A DNA stretch of 64,000 nt from Piezodorus guildinii (GCA_023052935.1 CM041297.1:89631521-89695520), one strand, 5' to 3'. Shown: positions 46,699 to 57,715, numbered from the stretch's first letter. Translations and numbers: made by a program. The notes: generated from the sequence alone by a model not told the origin.

Positions 46699-48090
46699 AT
46701 GACTTCACCTAACTCCTTATCCATTCTCCTTTGGAATGCGAATGGTGTTAGAAATCATACTGACGAACTGACAGCGTTGTTGCAAGACAAAACAATCGAT
46801 GTTGCACTTATAACTGAAACAAGACTAACGACTAAACAGTACTTCAAAATACCGCAATACATGACATACCGTACTGACCACCCAGACGGTAAAGCCCATG
46901 CCGGTTCTGCTATCATTGTCCACCAATCCCTCTCTCATCATTTACTCCCACTTCCAACCTATGATTTCCTACAAGCCACAGCCATAGTAATCAAGACTTT
47001 TTCCTTTCCGGTAACCCTCACATCTGCATATTGCCCTCCTAAACATTCCATTTCCAATCCTGAATTTGTATCCTTCCTGGATTCCTTAGGAAATCGTTTC
47101 ATTCTGGGTGCAGACTTAAACGCCAAGCATCAGCAGTGGGGTTCCAGAACCACGAATTCTCGGGGACGAAATTTGCTGTCTGCACTCAACTCCCGAAATT
47201 TTAATATCCTGCCTCCTGACTCCCCTACCTACTGGCCAACCGATCCTAACCGCAATCCTGATATCCTCGACTTCTTTATCCACAGCGGATTAGGCTCTCT
47301 CAACTTGTCTTTAACTCGCCTTGATGAACTATCCTCAGACCATAGTCCACTGATCCTAAAAGTATCTCTCACTCCAATTCCAAAACCCATTCCACCATCA
47401 TTCATCCGAGGCCCTGTCAACTGGAACCTTTTCCGCCAAATCCTGACCGATAATATTGACCTCAGAGTAACCCTCAAAACCCAAGATGACCTAGATAATT
47501 CCGTCTATTCCTTTACCACCGCCATCCAACAAGCTGTCTGGACTGCTTCCTCTCCTAAACACTCCAATTTAAATCCAGACCAAATCATTTTCCACAACCT
47601 ATTATAGACCTTATCCACACCAAACGCCGAGCAAGATCATTATGGCAGCGCACCCGACACCCAACAGATCGCCGCTCCTATAACTTCTATTGTAGACAAT
47701 TGAAGAGGGAGTTGGCGACCTTCCGTTCCCAGTCCTTTAATTCCTACCTCTCCTCTCTATCAGCTCGTGATAATTCCCTTTGGAATGTCACGAAAAAGAT
47801 CCTAAAATACCATCATGTTTCCCATCCTCTCCGACGTGGTGATGACTCCTGGGCTGCGTCTGATGAAGATAAAGCCGAGGAATTCGCCACACACCTCTCC
47901 AAAGTATTCACTCCTCACCGGAATCCCACATCAATCACACCGCAAAAGTGCAAGACTTTCTTATGTCACCGATTCCACTTTCCCTACCTCCTAAAGCTAT
48001 TAATCCCTCTGAGGTCAAATATCTTCTCCAAAAACTGACTCTCCGTAAATCTCCTGGACACGATCTCCTTGTGAAGTATCTACCACAATT
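46699..48090 (+). pseudogene. LINE-A ORF2: endonuclease and start of RT
   Basis: The first 302 codons are open (46699-47607) and hold the full AP-endonuclease motif set: SILLWNANGVRNH, LITETRL with the catalytic glutamate, TSAYCPP, FILGADLNAKHQQWGS, PDILDFFIHSG and LSSDHSPLIL. A frameshift near 47600 moves the linker (WQRTRHPTDRRSYNFYCRQL) into another frame, the piece 47700-47955 is open again, and after a further shift the RT begins with INPSEVKYLLQKLTLRKSPG (about 47999-48060). The endonuclease nicks the target. The motifs are intact, so this copy is younger than the one at 33457. Confidence 0.8.
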
Positions 48091-49684
48091 CCGCAGAAAA
48101 GTATTGTAGCCTTAATTATATTTAAATTCTCGCACACTATATCTTCCCAGTGTGTAAGGAAATCATGCACACCTCATTTTTTAAAACCAGGTATATTCGA
48201 ACAAAACAGTGCTAACCTATATTTACGCCTCCAATTACACACCACCACAATCTTTGTTTTGGATCCATCCTATAAATATACCTACCCATGTTCCGTGAAT
48301 TCAAAATCATTTCTTTCTATTCAGTTTATTTGCCTTCTCGCAGTTATACAGTGTTTTAAGGGGTGCCCGGTTTGATTAGAGAAAACCATATTCGTCGGTA
48401 TTAATGAAGGAGAATTTTGGATCGTGTACAGAGCATGTGTGAAGCATTGTTATTGTGGTTATCTGACTGATCGAACAATTATTTAAGGGTTTGGAAAAAC
48501 TTTAACGTAATCCCTAATTAAATCATTCTCCGATCTATCTCTCGAACCGTTCCTTCCGAGTTCGCTGTGGTGAGAATTACTAACCTTTATCCGTGAGCGT
48601 GTTTGAAGCAGGTTTTGACACCTTACTCACACCTTTACATGTTATAATCTTGTGAACTGAAAGTTTCCAGTGAAATTTTTCGCGGTTCCAAGCATCCTAT
48701 CTCCATGTCCAATTTAAAATAGAATCTCATTAAATAACGTGCAGGGACAACTTTTCTTATCAAAAACTGTGTTAATTAACATGACAGAAAGTTGAAATCG
48801 ACAAATGTTTTAACTTATATAAAATACTTTTATTAGAAAAATTTCCCATTCCAGTTTATTTATAAATTTATTACCGAATTCCTTCTATCTAAATAAGTCG
48901 TAAGGTTACTTGGCCATTGATCTCTGTTTCAGTCGAAAAGATTCTTTACTTGCAAACCCACATTTAACAACGACTAATAATCCAAAGCTATTAGCTTAAC
49001 TGCACGGATTTTTTTTTTCCTGAGACAGTATTATAACCGAATTTCTATCTTAACAATATAATCTGAACATTACAGCTTGACAAAATTTATTAATCATTTA
49101 CAAACCAATACTGGAAGTATATGAGTCAGGATTCCAAATTGGGAACAAACATTTGCTGACATGCAAACGGCGATCGTCCTTCACAAAGTGCTGGTACACA
49201 TGAGAGTAAGTGGTCCAATTTTAGTGCCCTCCTCAATTAACTACTTGCTCAGACATTAATTTCCACTTATTTCAACCTAATCCGCTATCAATAGTTTTCA
49301 AATTTCCAAAGATACACCTCATCACTAAAGTCTATTATCAATTGCTCAAATCTCATTTGTAAGTATATACATTAAATATCTAGATGAGTTGTTGATAAGT
49401 AATTTTTCCCCGATGTAAATTATCGGAGTTACTACATAAACATCAAATTTATAAATTTTCTTTGTCAAGTTGCGCTTATAGTGTATATAGAATATATTGA
49501 TTATAATGGATAAATAATTGAATCAGTCTATAGCAATATTTTAATTCGTAATAATAGTATTTGATTAAAACATTTATCAAATAATTATCATCGATATCTG
49601 AATATTCATTAGTTCATTATTCAGTGGCCGAAATTGAGGCAATTCGGTTAATTTTTAAAATATTATTGTGTTGAGAAAGGGAAA
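48090..49684 (+). other. LINE-A RT/3' UTR blended with 5' flanking sequence (probable assembly artefact)
   Basis: In this interval short blocks of LINE-A RT (for example TTTTTTAAAACCAGGTA at about 48180 and TATCTCTCGAACCGTTCCTT at about 48536) alternate with blocks from 43140-45000 (for example AACAAAACAGTG at about 48206, TTTGTTTTGGATCCATCC at about 48253, TCATCACTAAAG at about 49320). Both sources advance in order. No reading frame survives. Confidence 0.65.
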
Positions 49685-49872
49685 CTAATTTTGTGAGAGG
49701 CCACCATTTGGCTGACGCGTCCCACATATCCGGGGAAGAGGCTGTGAATGATTTCCCATTTAATTACATTCTTATAAAATCCGCCGAGACTGGTATTCGA
49801 ACTCTCAGCCTGTAGCATGAGAGACTAGCGCAGCTAGTCACTCAGCCACGGGCTCCTCTATTTAGTTTGCTT

Positions 49873-50180
49873 AGTTTTCCAAATTACTATTTTTGATCAA
49901 TATTTTTAAAAGAGAGTTACCATCATATGACTAAAAAACTAAAGCGCATTGAGTAATTAGTTGGCGTGGGGATGTGGCGCCCCCCATCTCGCAACCATCT
50001 GGTTGCAATCAGCCACCGTCCCTCCAGGTTGGGGAACAGTACACTGACACCACACAGAACACTAATACACACACTCCACACACTGCAGACAAAATTCATT
50101 CATTCATCATTTTTCAGGCTGATAACCTGCTCCCCTCAAACCCTGTATTATCAAAAATGTAGTATGAAATCTCAACGATA
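49873..50180. other. Unassigned segment
   Basis: 49965-50160 is GC-richer with overlapping short open frames but shows no recognisable motif. It may belong to the LINE tail that follows. Confidence 0.3.
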
Positions 50181-50440
50181 AATATCCACTACTGCACAGG
50201 AGGAGTGACCCGGATAGGACCGATAGGGTGGTCTACGATCTGTTCGATGAGGGAGACGAGAGACTGAATAAGCTGCGCTGGGCAGGATACCAACGGATGA
50301 AACCCCGAGGAATTTGGCTGAGATAGGAAGATGCCGTCAACAAGGATTCTAGGGAAGGACCGAGTTACAAGCGAAGGCTCATTAAGGAGGCCAAGTTCAA
50401 ATGGACTGTAAGCGCCACGGATGATGATGATTGATTAGGG
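50181..50440 (+). pseudogene. LINE C-terminal tail with (GAT)n end
   Basis: Mixed-frame translation gives DRVVYDLFDEGDERLNKLRWAG (50218-50283, resembling the LRWxGHVxRM region), a PRGIW...EDAVN block in place of GRPRxRWxDxV, and EAKFKWTVSATDDDD before a GATGATGATGATTGA end. The layout fits the C-terminus of RTE-like or similar LINE proteins. Short and diverged. Confidence 0.45.
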
Positions 50441-52399
50441 ATATGCCGACTCTTTAATACTTAATTTTAACAGAATACAATTGAGATCTGGCACCAAAAC
50501 ATAACTTTATTCGTTGTATATAAAATTTTTGAAAGAGTAAAGAATTATACAATGAAAGTTATACGTATTATACATAGGAACTCTTACCGCAAACGCATAT
50601 ATATGAAAATCAACAGAAAATGAAATATCGCTTGCAAACCCGCGAGTTAAAACTTCTTTGATATAATTGTTTTTCATATTTCTTAATTACAAAATGTATA
50701 TTTAATATATAACATTATATAAAAGTCGTTTTTAGTGGATAGGGAAAGTTTCCTCGTTATATAGCAACTATTATTTCATTAAACATTAATTACAAGAGGG
50801 ATCTCATTATCGTAAACATCACAAAACCCCTGTAATGTATTTAATTAATGAATATATTTTAATTAATGGTTAGTATATTTTCGTTTGTAAATCTGTTTTA
50901 TCAGAATACTTCCTGATTTTATTTGGCATGTCAAATTTAAAATTTGATATATCTATAATAAGAGAAACGATACTGCTCAAACATGGTCATAAATTAAATG
51001 TGCATTCAAAAAATAAGGTTTGTTGTTTCGTTAAGATTTTTTTCTTCTTAAAATTGAATATAATCTCGGACTTTTTTGACAAATTACTATAGAGCAGAAG
51101 TATGACAAACGAATACTGCTCAGGTAATATACACATCATTTTTCTATTAGTAATATTCAAGGCACTACCGAAATTCACACATCTAATCATTAATCCTTTG
51201 ACATTCAACCTCCAGGAAATACGGCCTGTCCTACTCAAGAAGGAAAAAATTCTGATCTAATGAGAACACACCCTTCATTAACCTCATTCTCAGACATAAA
51301 GTATGCAAGAAAATTCTCAATCGATTTTGAGCTCTCATGTAACTCTTGATATAGTGATCTTAACAAATCGTTTAAAAATATACACAATATATTTTAAGAT
51401 TTTCTGCACCCTCGTATCCTTTATAAAAGAAAACGCAATATTTAAAAAATCGCGGATTCATTATTTCTTGAAGCACTATGTTATCTTCCAAAAACATTTT
51501 CTTAAAAGGGTAGTAGTATTATAAAGAACCCTTTAACCATGGGTAGCATAATAATGAAATTAATACATAAATCAAACCAATAAGAATAAAAAATAATCAT
51601 CATAGAAATCTAAAATAAAAATTATTAAATAATCATTGAGTATGAAGAATATGGAAAAAAATACCACTGAAAGATAAGAATATACTCGAATCTTCGTAGG
51701 GAGATAAAATATAACCACAAACGATTGCATATTTAAAATACATGGATTCATTAAATTCCATAAATATCGAAGTAATATTGGTATAACATAGTACAAACGA
51801 ATGTTCCAGGTAAGCCCATGACACATAAACATGATAACTGAAACTTAATCTAATAAAACTCAACAAACTAACAAAATACCTCAATCTCTCCCTTTAATGC
51901 AAATAAACAAGTGATTTAGCACTGGTTGCTTCACGATCTCACCATGAAATGTATATTTAATAAATCTGGGCTTTATCATGACGAATGAAATAGTTTCAAA
52001 GTAATTAAGCATCAAATTTGCAGTTGCAGTTGAAGATCTAAATCTGTCTCTAGCCCACGGCTTAGCTAATTATAGATCTACTGCACAAGCCCTCAGTGGA
52101 CTACCACGATGACAGTTAAACAAGTTTAAAACAGAATGCAGTTCTCATAAGATCATTTAATAGCTCGATTGAGACTTATATCAGTATTGAATGAAATACG
52201 TCCTTGGTAGTCCTACCAGCCACAGGAAGTAACAACAAATCGTTCGAAGACTTTAAAACACACATAAAACTATTGGACAGATTTGCCAAAGACCAGCATT
52301 CTTTGCAAAATAATTAGCAGGTAAGTTTAGTAAAGATAGAACCTCACTAACAATATGTTTAATAATATCTAAATGATACGAAATTTCACAGTGAAAGTT
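50441..52399. other. Spacer, nothing convincing
   Basis: Several frames over 60 codons occur (for example 51572-51884 on the minus strand), but they overlap one another in different frames, are A/T-driven and lack motifs. Confidence 0.35.
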
Positions 52400-52404
52400 C
52401 AGCA

Positions 52405-52407
<3 letters not shown>

Positions 52408-52443
<36 letters not shown>

Positions 52444-52558
52444 TTATTCAGAGAAATTTACAACTGTATTTATTAAATACAACAAGTAAATGGGACAGAT
52501 TTGAGATTAAGACACATGATTGTCCTGTGGAGAAACTACCCATTGGTAGAACTCCAAT
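52408..52558 (-). mobile_element. LINE-E 3' end, 151-bp insertion
   Basis: A 33-bp T run (52408-52440) is the minus-strand poly(A) tail. The body shares TTTACAACTGTATTTATTAA and CTACCCATTGGTAG with the copy at 21896. The target duplication is CAGCACAA (52400-52407, 52559-52566). The long uninterrupted tail suggests recent insertion. Confidence 0.85.
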
Positions 52559-52566
52559 CAGCACAA

Positions 52567-53352
52567 CTTAAATGTAGTTTAACGTCTCAACACCTGCCAT
52601 TGTCTTTAACATTTTCTACTACTTCTACATTCAAAATTACATAACTCCAACTAAAGATAGTATTACATAAAATGCTGAAGGTTGCTAAGCTCCATATAAT
52701 AGGAAATATTTTAAATAATCAATCAAGTTATAAACATTTTTATTTCTTTTCAACCCACAATTTCTCATAAGCAGCAGTTTTTTTTTGTTTTAAAAAAAAA
52801 GAAACAAAAAGATCCTCAATAAATGAAATTATATTAGTGATACATTATTCGTTAAATTAATTAAGTGAATTTCGTGTGCATGCTCTCACGGGAATAAACC
52901 GATGAAAATGATAATAGACATCTACCTATGTCCACACGCACTCATGCAAGTTTTTCATTATATCTATAAAAATTAACGCAAAATGGCATAAGTCTCACGG
53001 TAGGACTCGTTGATTTTTCATTTTATTACGATAATGGATAGATATTTCTGCAGATAATCAATCAAAAATGTGATGATTTTCAAATTTCATGTGAATGAAT
53101 TAGAGGATATTGTTTTTTATTCATCAGCCTGTCACTTTAATACTGTTTTTAAATTATCCAATATTTTCATGCATATATTTTTTTAAAAAGGAGTTTATTT
53201 ATTCGATTAATAAATAGACTGATTTTTTATTCGATTTTTGCATTCTGTATAATCTTGATTATAGATATAAACTGACATTTTGATGGCTATTAAAAAGACT
53301 TAAATTTAAAAAAAAACTAAGTTAAAGACTAAAGGTTCGTATTTTCAGTTTA
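52567..53352. other. Spacer, nothing identified
   Basis: No supported feature. Confidence 0.35.
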
Positions 53353-53617
53353 GGGGAGCCCGTGGCTGAGTTGCTAGCGCACTAGCCTCTCATGCTACAG
53401 GTTGCAAGTACGAATCCCAGTACCGACGATGCTTTTATAAGGATGTAATTAAATGGGGATTCAATCACAGCCTCTCCCCCAGGTATGTTACAAAATTAGG
53501 TGTAAGGAGTGATGACCCTACACTACGAATTACATCGTGAAACGCGAGTGTAATCTCCCAGATCACACCGCGAGACCCAGGCCCTGCACGGCCTGTCGCG
53601 CAACTGAAAAAAAAAAT
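53353..53617 (+). mobile_element. SINE-1, full length
   Basis: It begins GGGGAGCCCGTGGCTGAGTT, has the A-box-like TGGCTGAGTTGCTAGCGC, the B-box-like AAGTACGAATCCC, and the body landmark GGAGTGATGACCCTACACTA. It ends CCTGTCGCGCAACTG plus ten adenines. The promoter-like boxes are well preserved. Confidence 0.8.
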
Positions 53618-53829
53618 TAGAGGTTCCATATAAAGAGAAAAATATGCTCTCGAATTACTTTAGTATTTGATATAAACTAATTTATTTAGAATGATTTAGA
53701 TTGTCAACCATACAGTCACTGATATCTAAAAATTATTACTAATATTAAAATAATACTAATATTAATCTAAAAATTAACAAAATAATATGGTTAATCGCTA
53801 AGAATCTAAAAAATTGAAGGTGTTATAGA

Positions 53830-54258
53830 CTATAATTTAAAATATTTGCATTTAAGCCCTGCCAGACTATTTCAATCAGAATAAAACCTATATGATACTA
53901 AAGTCCATTAAAGTTTATATCGAAATGGCGAGTTTTATCAAAATTGTTGAAGCTGTTTATGAGAAAATCGTAAACATTTGCGAAATACATAATATTAAGT
54001 GGCTCTTCTGGTATGCCAATTTTGATGAAATAGTTGCTGCAACATTTCAGGCGTATATTTGTATTAAAAATTATATTTAAGTTTCGAACCACTTTTCGTC
54101 CTAGACTTAACATAAACAAACACATCATTTAAATGGATTTGGTCATTTGGACTCAAGGGACGATAAAACGTGTATTTTCAGTGAAAACTCGAATATGAAA
54201 ATTTTCACGATCGCAATATTTTACCTTACTATATATTTCCTGCAGAGGTAACTGCAAT
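53830..54258 (-). mobile_element. HINE-A, truncated
   Basis: The hairpin end (CTTACTATATATTTCCTGCAGAGGTAACTGC) and about 400 bp of core are present; the TCTGGTGCGC end is missing. SINE-3 starts a few bases to the right. Confidence 0.7.
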
Positions 54259-54280
54259 TAAAAAGAAGTTTACTATTGAG

Positions 54281-54563
54281 AGAGGGAGCGGCGTGGTCTA
54301 GTGGATAGAGCGCTAGTCTGCTGTGCTCCGGGTTCTGGGTTGGAATCCCGGCTGAGGCAGAATATTATTTATTCTGTTAATTCAGTCGGGGGACGACCCT
54401 AGGGTATGGAGACCCTCCTGGGGCAGACCCAGCCTCTATAAAATGGGTACCCAAAATAATCACCTCATTGCACTGCCGTTGGCCTAGAAACAGTACGAAT
54501 CTCTATATGTACTGAGCCCAAGACCCTTCATGGGTTGTAGTGGTACAGGTTTTTTTTTTTTTT
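54281..54563 (+). mobile_element. SINE-3, tRNA-derived, T-tailed, with target duplication
   Basis: The head has an A-box-like TGGTCTAGTGGATAGAGCGC (54294-54313) and a B-box-like GGGTTGGAATCCC (about 54337-54349). The body runs to GGGTTGTAGTGGTACAGG, and the element ends in a T run. The 12-bp duplication TTTACTATTGAG (54269-54280, 54564-54575) fixes both ends. Confidence 0.85.
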
Positions 54564-54575
54564 TTTACTATTGAG

Positions 54576-55248
54576 ATGCTGATAAAAGTTAGATTGATAA
54601 TATCTTCCGAACCCTACTCGAAGGGAAATATATTGGTAAGATGGCAAAGAGATTCTCCAAATTTGTATGCTCCCTTTCGATCTCCGTGCCTCCGAAAGAC
54701 AGTAATTACGAACGACGGCAGAGCAAATAGAAAAAGAAAGTTAATGGATTCGGATGGAAGCTCGATAAAGGTCGGTAAAATGAAAGATGGCAGACGAGGA
54801 AGGATTCAATTCTAGAGAAGATCAGAAGGGTAAATTAGTTCTGATCCTGCGGAAGATGTCTCTCCTCGCGTTTCTTAGCATTATCAAAGATCCTTCTTGT
54901 GATTTCAATATTATTTACCATGGTTTGGAAAAAATCATTGTCTAATCCTAATTCTAAAATCGCTGTAAATATAGTAAACAATTCCGAACAGTGACTAATA
55001 TAGCTATTAAAGTCGTATTTTTTAACAATTTTGCGTGCATGGATTAAAAAAAAAATAAAAATAACCATAGTACATCTAACAAATTTCTTTTCAAACCAAG
55101 TCATGTTCACAAACACTATGTTTACATTGCTAAAATGTTTATCACCCTATATATCTAAGCCACAAGTTGGATTAATTACCAACATACTGTTTTTATTTTA
55201 TTTTAAAAAATATTTTTTTTTATAACCTGGCGGCTGAGCGTGATTAAG
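54576..55248. other. Spacer, nothing convincing
   Basis: Overlapping short frames on both strands (54540-54815 and 54835-55116) have no recognisable motifs. Confidence 0.3.
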
Positions 55249-55368
55249 GCCTAATCACCTCATTGCACTGCCGTTGGCCTAGAAACAGTACGAATCTCTA
55301 TATGTACTGAGCCCAAGACCCTTCATGGGTTGTAGTGGTACAGGTTTTTTTTTTTTTTTTTTTTTTAA
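55249..55368 (+). mobile_element. SINE-3, 5'-truncated copy
   Basis: From AATCACCTCATTGCACTGCC to GGGTTGTAGTGGTACAGG it is, by eye, identical over about 98 bp to the last part of the copy at 54281-54563, and it also ends in a T run (55348-55368). The head is missing and no target duplication was recognised. Confidence 0.8.
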
Positions 55369-55441
55369 ATATACGTCATTAGCAAGCGCGATAAGAAGCA
55401 AACATAATATAGATGTTCCAAAAGTACATTAAAAACAAAAA

Positions 55442-56283
55442 TCTGGTGCAGGCAACACACGACTTTCACTTATCGCCGTTGTTAAAATCGATTACATAGT
55501 TTTTTAAGTTAGAGCTAAAAATGAGTGAAAGTAATAAAGAATTAATTAAATTGAATTTCTATAAAAACATGTATTTTATTAAAAAATCTGTTATATTATT
55601 ATCTAAATCAACCAGTTATTTTTAACTGCATTTCATCACTGTATGTATTAACTTTTTATAAGATAATATTTTTTCTAAAATCTTTAGCTTTCCAACGGTT
55701 TATTAAACGCTTATATTACTGTTCTTATTATCAAGAACACAAAAATTGTATTACAAAATATTTTTGCTCTTTTCTCCTTTATTACGCTATTAAATTCGTT
55801 TAACTTGTATGTTTAGCCTTATTTTAGCAATACTAATCGGATGATATGGTTATTTTTATAGAATCTACAAAATTAAAGATACTCTAGAGGAAGAAAATTT
55901 AAAATATCAGCATTTAAGCCCTGTCATACTATTTCAATCAGAATAAAACATACATGATATTAAAGCCCAATAAATTTTACATTAATATAGGAGGGAGTTT
56001 AATCAAAATCGTAAGGGCCGTTTTTGAGAAAAAAGTGCAAAATGGTATAAAGTGGCTCTTCTGTTCAGCAGATTTTGATGAAAAATTTGATGTAACATCT
56101 CGGAAGTATCGTTGCTTTAAATATAAAATTTTATTTTCCTACAAATTTTCGTTTTTGCGCTAGACTTACCACACACACACACAGACAATTTTACGGGACT
56201 CAGATTCGAAAATGTTCACTATCGCAATACTTTCCCTTACTATTATTATATTATTATAATTGAGATGTAGGTATGTGAAAGTA
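55442..56283 (-). mobile_element. HINE-A repeat, full length
   Basis: It begins TCTGGTGCAGGCAACACACGA, carries the subterminal repeat CTTTCACTTATCGCC, and has an (AC)n tract at 56172-56185. It ends with CTTTCCCTTAC and a variant hairpin (TATTATTATATTATTATAATTGAG) before GTAGGTATGTGAAAGTA. About 842 bp, non-coding. Confidence 0.75.
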
Positions 56284-57184
56284 ATACATACATACTTTTC
56301 AATGAAGGAATATTTACATTTAAAAAACATTAATTTAGTTGGACGAATACGTTTGTTTCATTAATTTGTTTTTTTTTGTTCCCTTGGATCAAAATTTGTA
56401 AAATGTAATTAATTATCAGCTTGAACATTGTATTAATTAATTAGTTAAAGTGTGATTGGAAAGAAACTATTTGTTTAGTCCAAGGAATTAGAATTTGCAC
56501 AGATTAGGAAATTGCCTACATAATACTGGATATTTGATGGATTTATTATATTTTTTAATTACAGACATGTAGACCTACATAAAGAGCTCATTAACATTGA
56601 GTGCCTACTTACCACCCGATTTATAAGTTGGTAGACTACCATGGTACCAGTTTCGATTGATAAAATAATTCGCATAGGGCACTTATATTAATTTTCAAGC
56701 TATATTCATTTGTAAAGATTCCATTATAGATATAAAAATACCAAAGATCTCGAATTGTATCTATGGATATTCACCAAGATAAATTGCACTAAAGAAAAGT
56801 AGAGAAGACGGGGAAGGAGTTTGACATCTGCTATGTCACAGCACCCCATCGCCTAACTCATTCCATTCAATGTTGGATTTCTAAAGCATTTCCAGCTTCA
56901 AAACTTCCATAAGAAATATCATTAATTTTTTTTCATTCTACACTTTGCCAGGCGAAAAATATTTAGATTAAAATTTTTACTATCAGCTTTTATAAGAAAT
57001 ACAATAAGCAAGTAGTAAAAATACAGAAACCGCACACATCTTAATTTCCCCTTCTGGATGATATAGTTATTTTGATTCACTCGAGTTTCTAGTTTCTATT
57101 GTTAAAGTATAAATCATCTTCATGGTGGAAGAATAGTTGGCTGGAGATGAAGGTAAGAAGCTGGTTTTAATTTAATGTGCCAAC
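56284..57184. other. Spacer, nothing identified
   Basis: No supported feature. Confidence 0.35.
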
Positions 57185-57214
57185 GTTTCGGCTCAAATTT
57201 TGTTCCGTCTTCAG
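57185..57214 (-). ncRNA. CTGAAGA...GAAAC motif resembling a hammerhead/Penelope-type core
   Basis: On the minus strand CTGAAGA (57214-57208) is followed after 18 nt by GAAAC (57189-57185) and then GTTGGC. Such CUGANGA...GAAAC pairs form the core of hammerhead ribozymes and occur in the terminal repeats of Penelope-like retroelements. The intervening CGG...CC helix is short and imperfect, and no protein is nearby, so this is a motif sighting only. Confidence 0.25.
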
Positions 57215-57373
57215 AGCGATTGAAAGTATATGACAACGATGATCATTATAATTAGGGTAACTTAATTGAAGTGTTTCAATGACTGCACTCCCAACCAACT
57301 ACTCCTATTTTTTTTCATCTATCTCTCGACTGTTACAAGGCGTGTCTAAGTAACTATCTAAAATTCAATTTCT

Positions 57374-57715
57374 TTTTTTTTTAAATTTATTTATTGAAAT
57401 TTACAACTGTATAATGGAATACAAGAAAATTTGAGTGAAATATAAACAGGCATGAAACACATGTAGAGAAGCTTCCCAATGGAAGCACTCTAAAAATATT
57501 CTAAACGAGAAGGTCTCGGGGATCTTTTCAGACGCCTCGGAGGATTGTTAGTAATTGAAGAGGGTGAAAGAAAGGATTGAAACAAGAGGATTAGGGAGGG
57601 ATTGGAGTTTGTCATGAAAGGGATGGCATCTAGATCGGGCCAAATCAGCAACATACGGAACATTAAGGTCTTTATGGATGAGTTTATTCGTGACAAAGTA
57701 AGGAGCATTGAGGAT
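57374..57715 (-). mobile_element. LINE-E 3' end, 342-bp insertion with coding remnant
   Basis: It is flanked by the 13-bp duplication AAATTCAATTTCT (57361-57373, 57716-57728). The minus strand carries the last part of ORF2: the APYFVTNK...DLNVPYVADL region in one frame and NPPRRLKRSPRPSRLEYF at the end (about 57545-57490) in another. A 3' UTR follows, with TTACAACTGTATAATGGAAT and a short tail. The PPRRLKR ending matches LINE-A and shows that LINE-E is a related Jockey-like family. Confidence 0.85.

Larger units (their letters stand above)
45088..49684 (+). mobile_element. LINE-A, apparently full length, inserted in SINE-1
   Basis: The 5' end CGCTCGACGATAACAGTC matches the 5' end of the copy at 33473, and the insertion is bracketed by the 13-bp duplication CTAATTTTGTGAG (45075-45087, 49685-49697). 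Order: 5' UTR (to 45380), ORF1 (45381-46698), ORF2 starting at 46699 with endonuclease then RT. The distance from the RT start (about 48080) to 49684 equals the length of RT plus 3' UTR plus tail measured in the copy at 60815-62410. The last 1.6 kb is, however, corrupted (see 48090-49684). Confidence 0.8.
44962..49858 (-). mobile_element. SINE-1 copy split by a 4.6-kb LINE-A
   Basis: The 3' half of a minus-strand SINE-1 lies at 44962-45087 and the head half at 49685-49858, including the B-box-like GGTATTCGAACTC complement near 49791 and the GGAGCCCGTGGCTGAG head at the far right. The SINE itself is flanked by a perfect 14-bp target duplication TATTTAGTTTGCTT (44947-44960, 49859-49872), which proves that the two parts were once contiguous. 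Confidence 0.85.

Noticed and set aside
43140..49684. Tandem duplication of about 1.6 kb on both sides of LINE-A
   Set aside because: The right-hand copy is interleaved with LINE-A RT pieces in register and ends at the LINE target duplication, so a consensus blend explains it better than a true duplication.
51110..51240. Possible minus-strand exon with TTCTTGAG acceptor and GTAGTG donor
   Set aside because: The donor is weak, the frame is short and A/T-rich, and the best-spliced phase hits a stop.
51572..51884. Two overlapping 83-86-codon minus-strand frames
   Set aside because: They overlap in different frames, are driven by A/T richness and contain no motif.
54835..55116. 93-codon minus-strand frame
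   Set aside because: Partly overlaps an opposite-strand frame of similar length, lacks motifs and lies between SINE copies.
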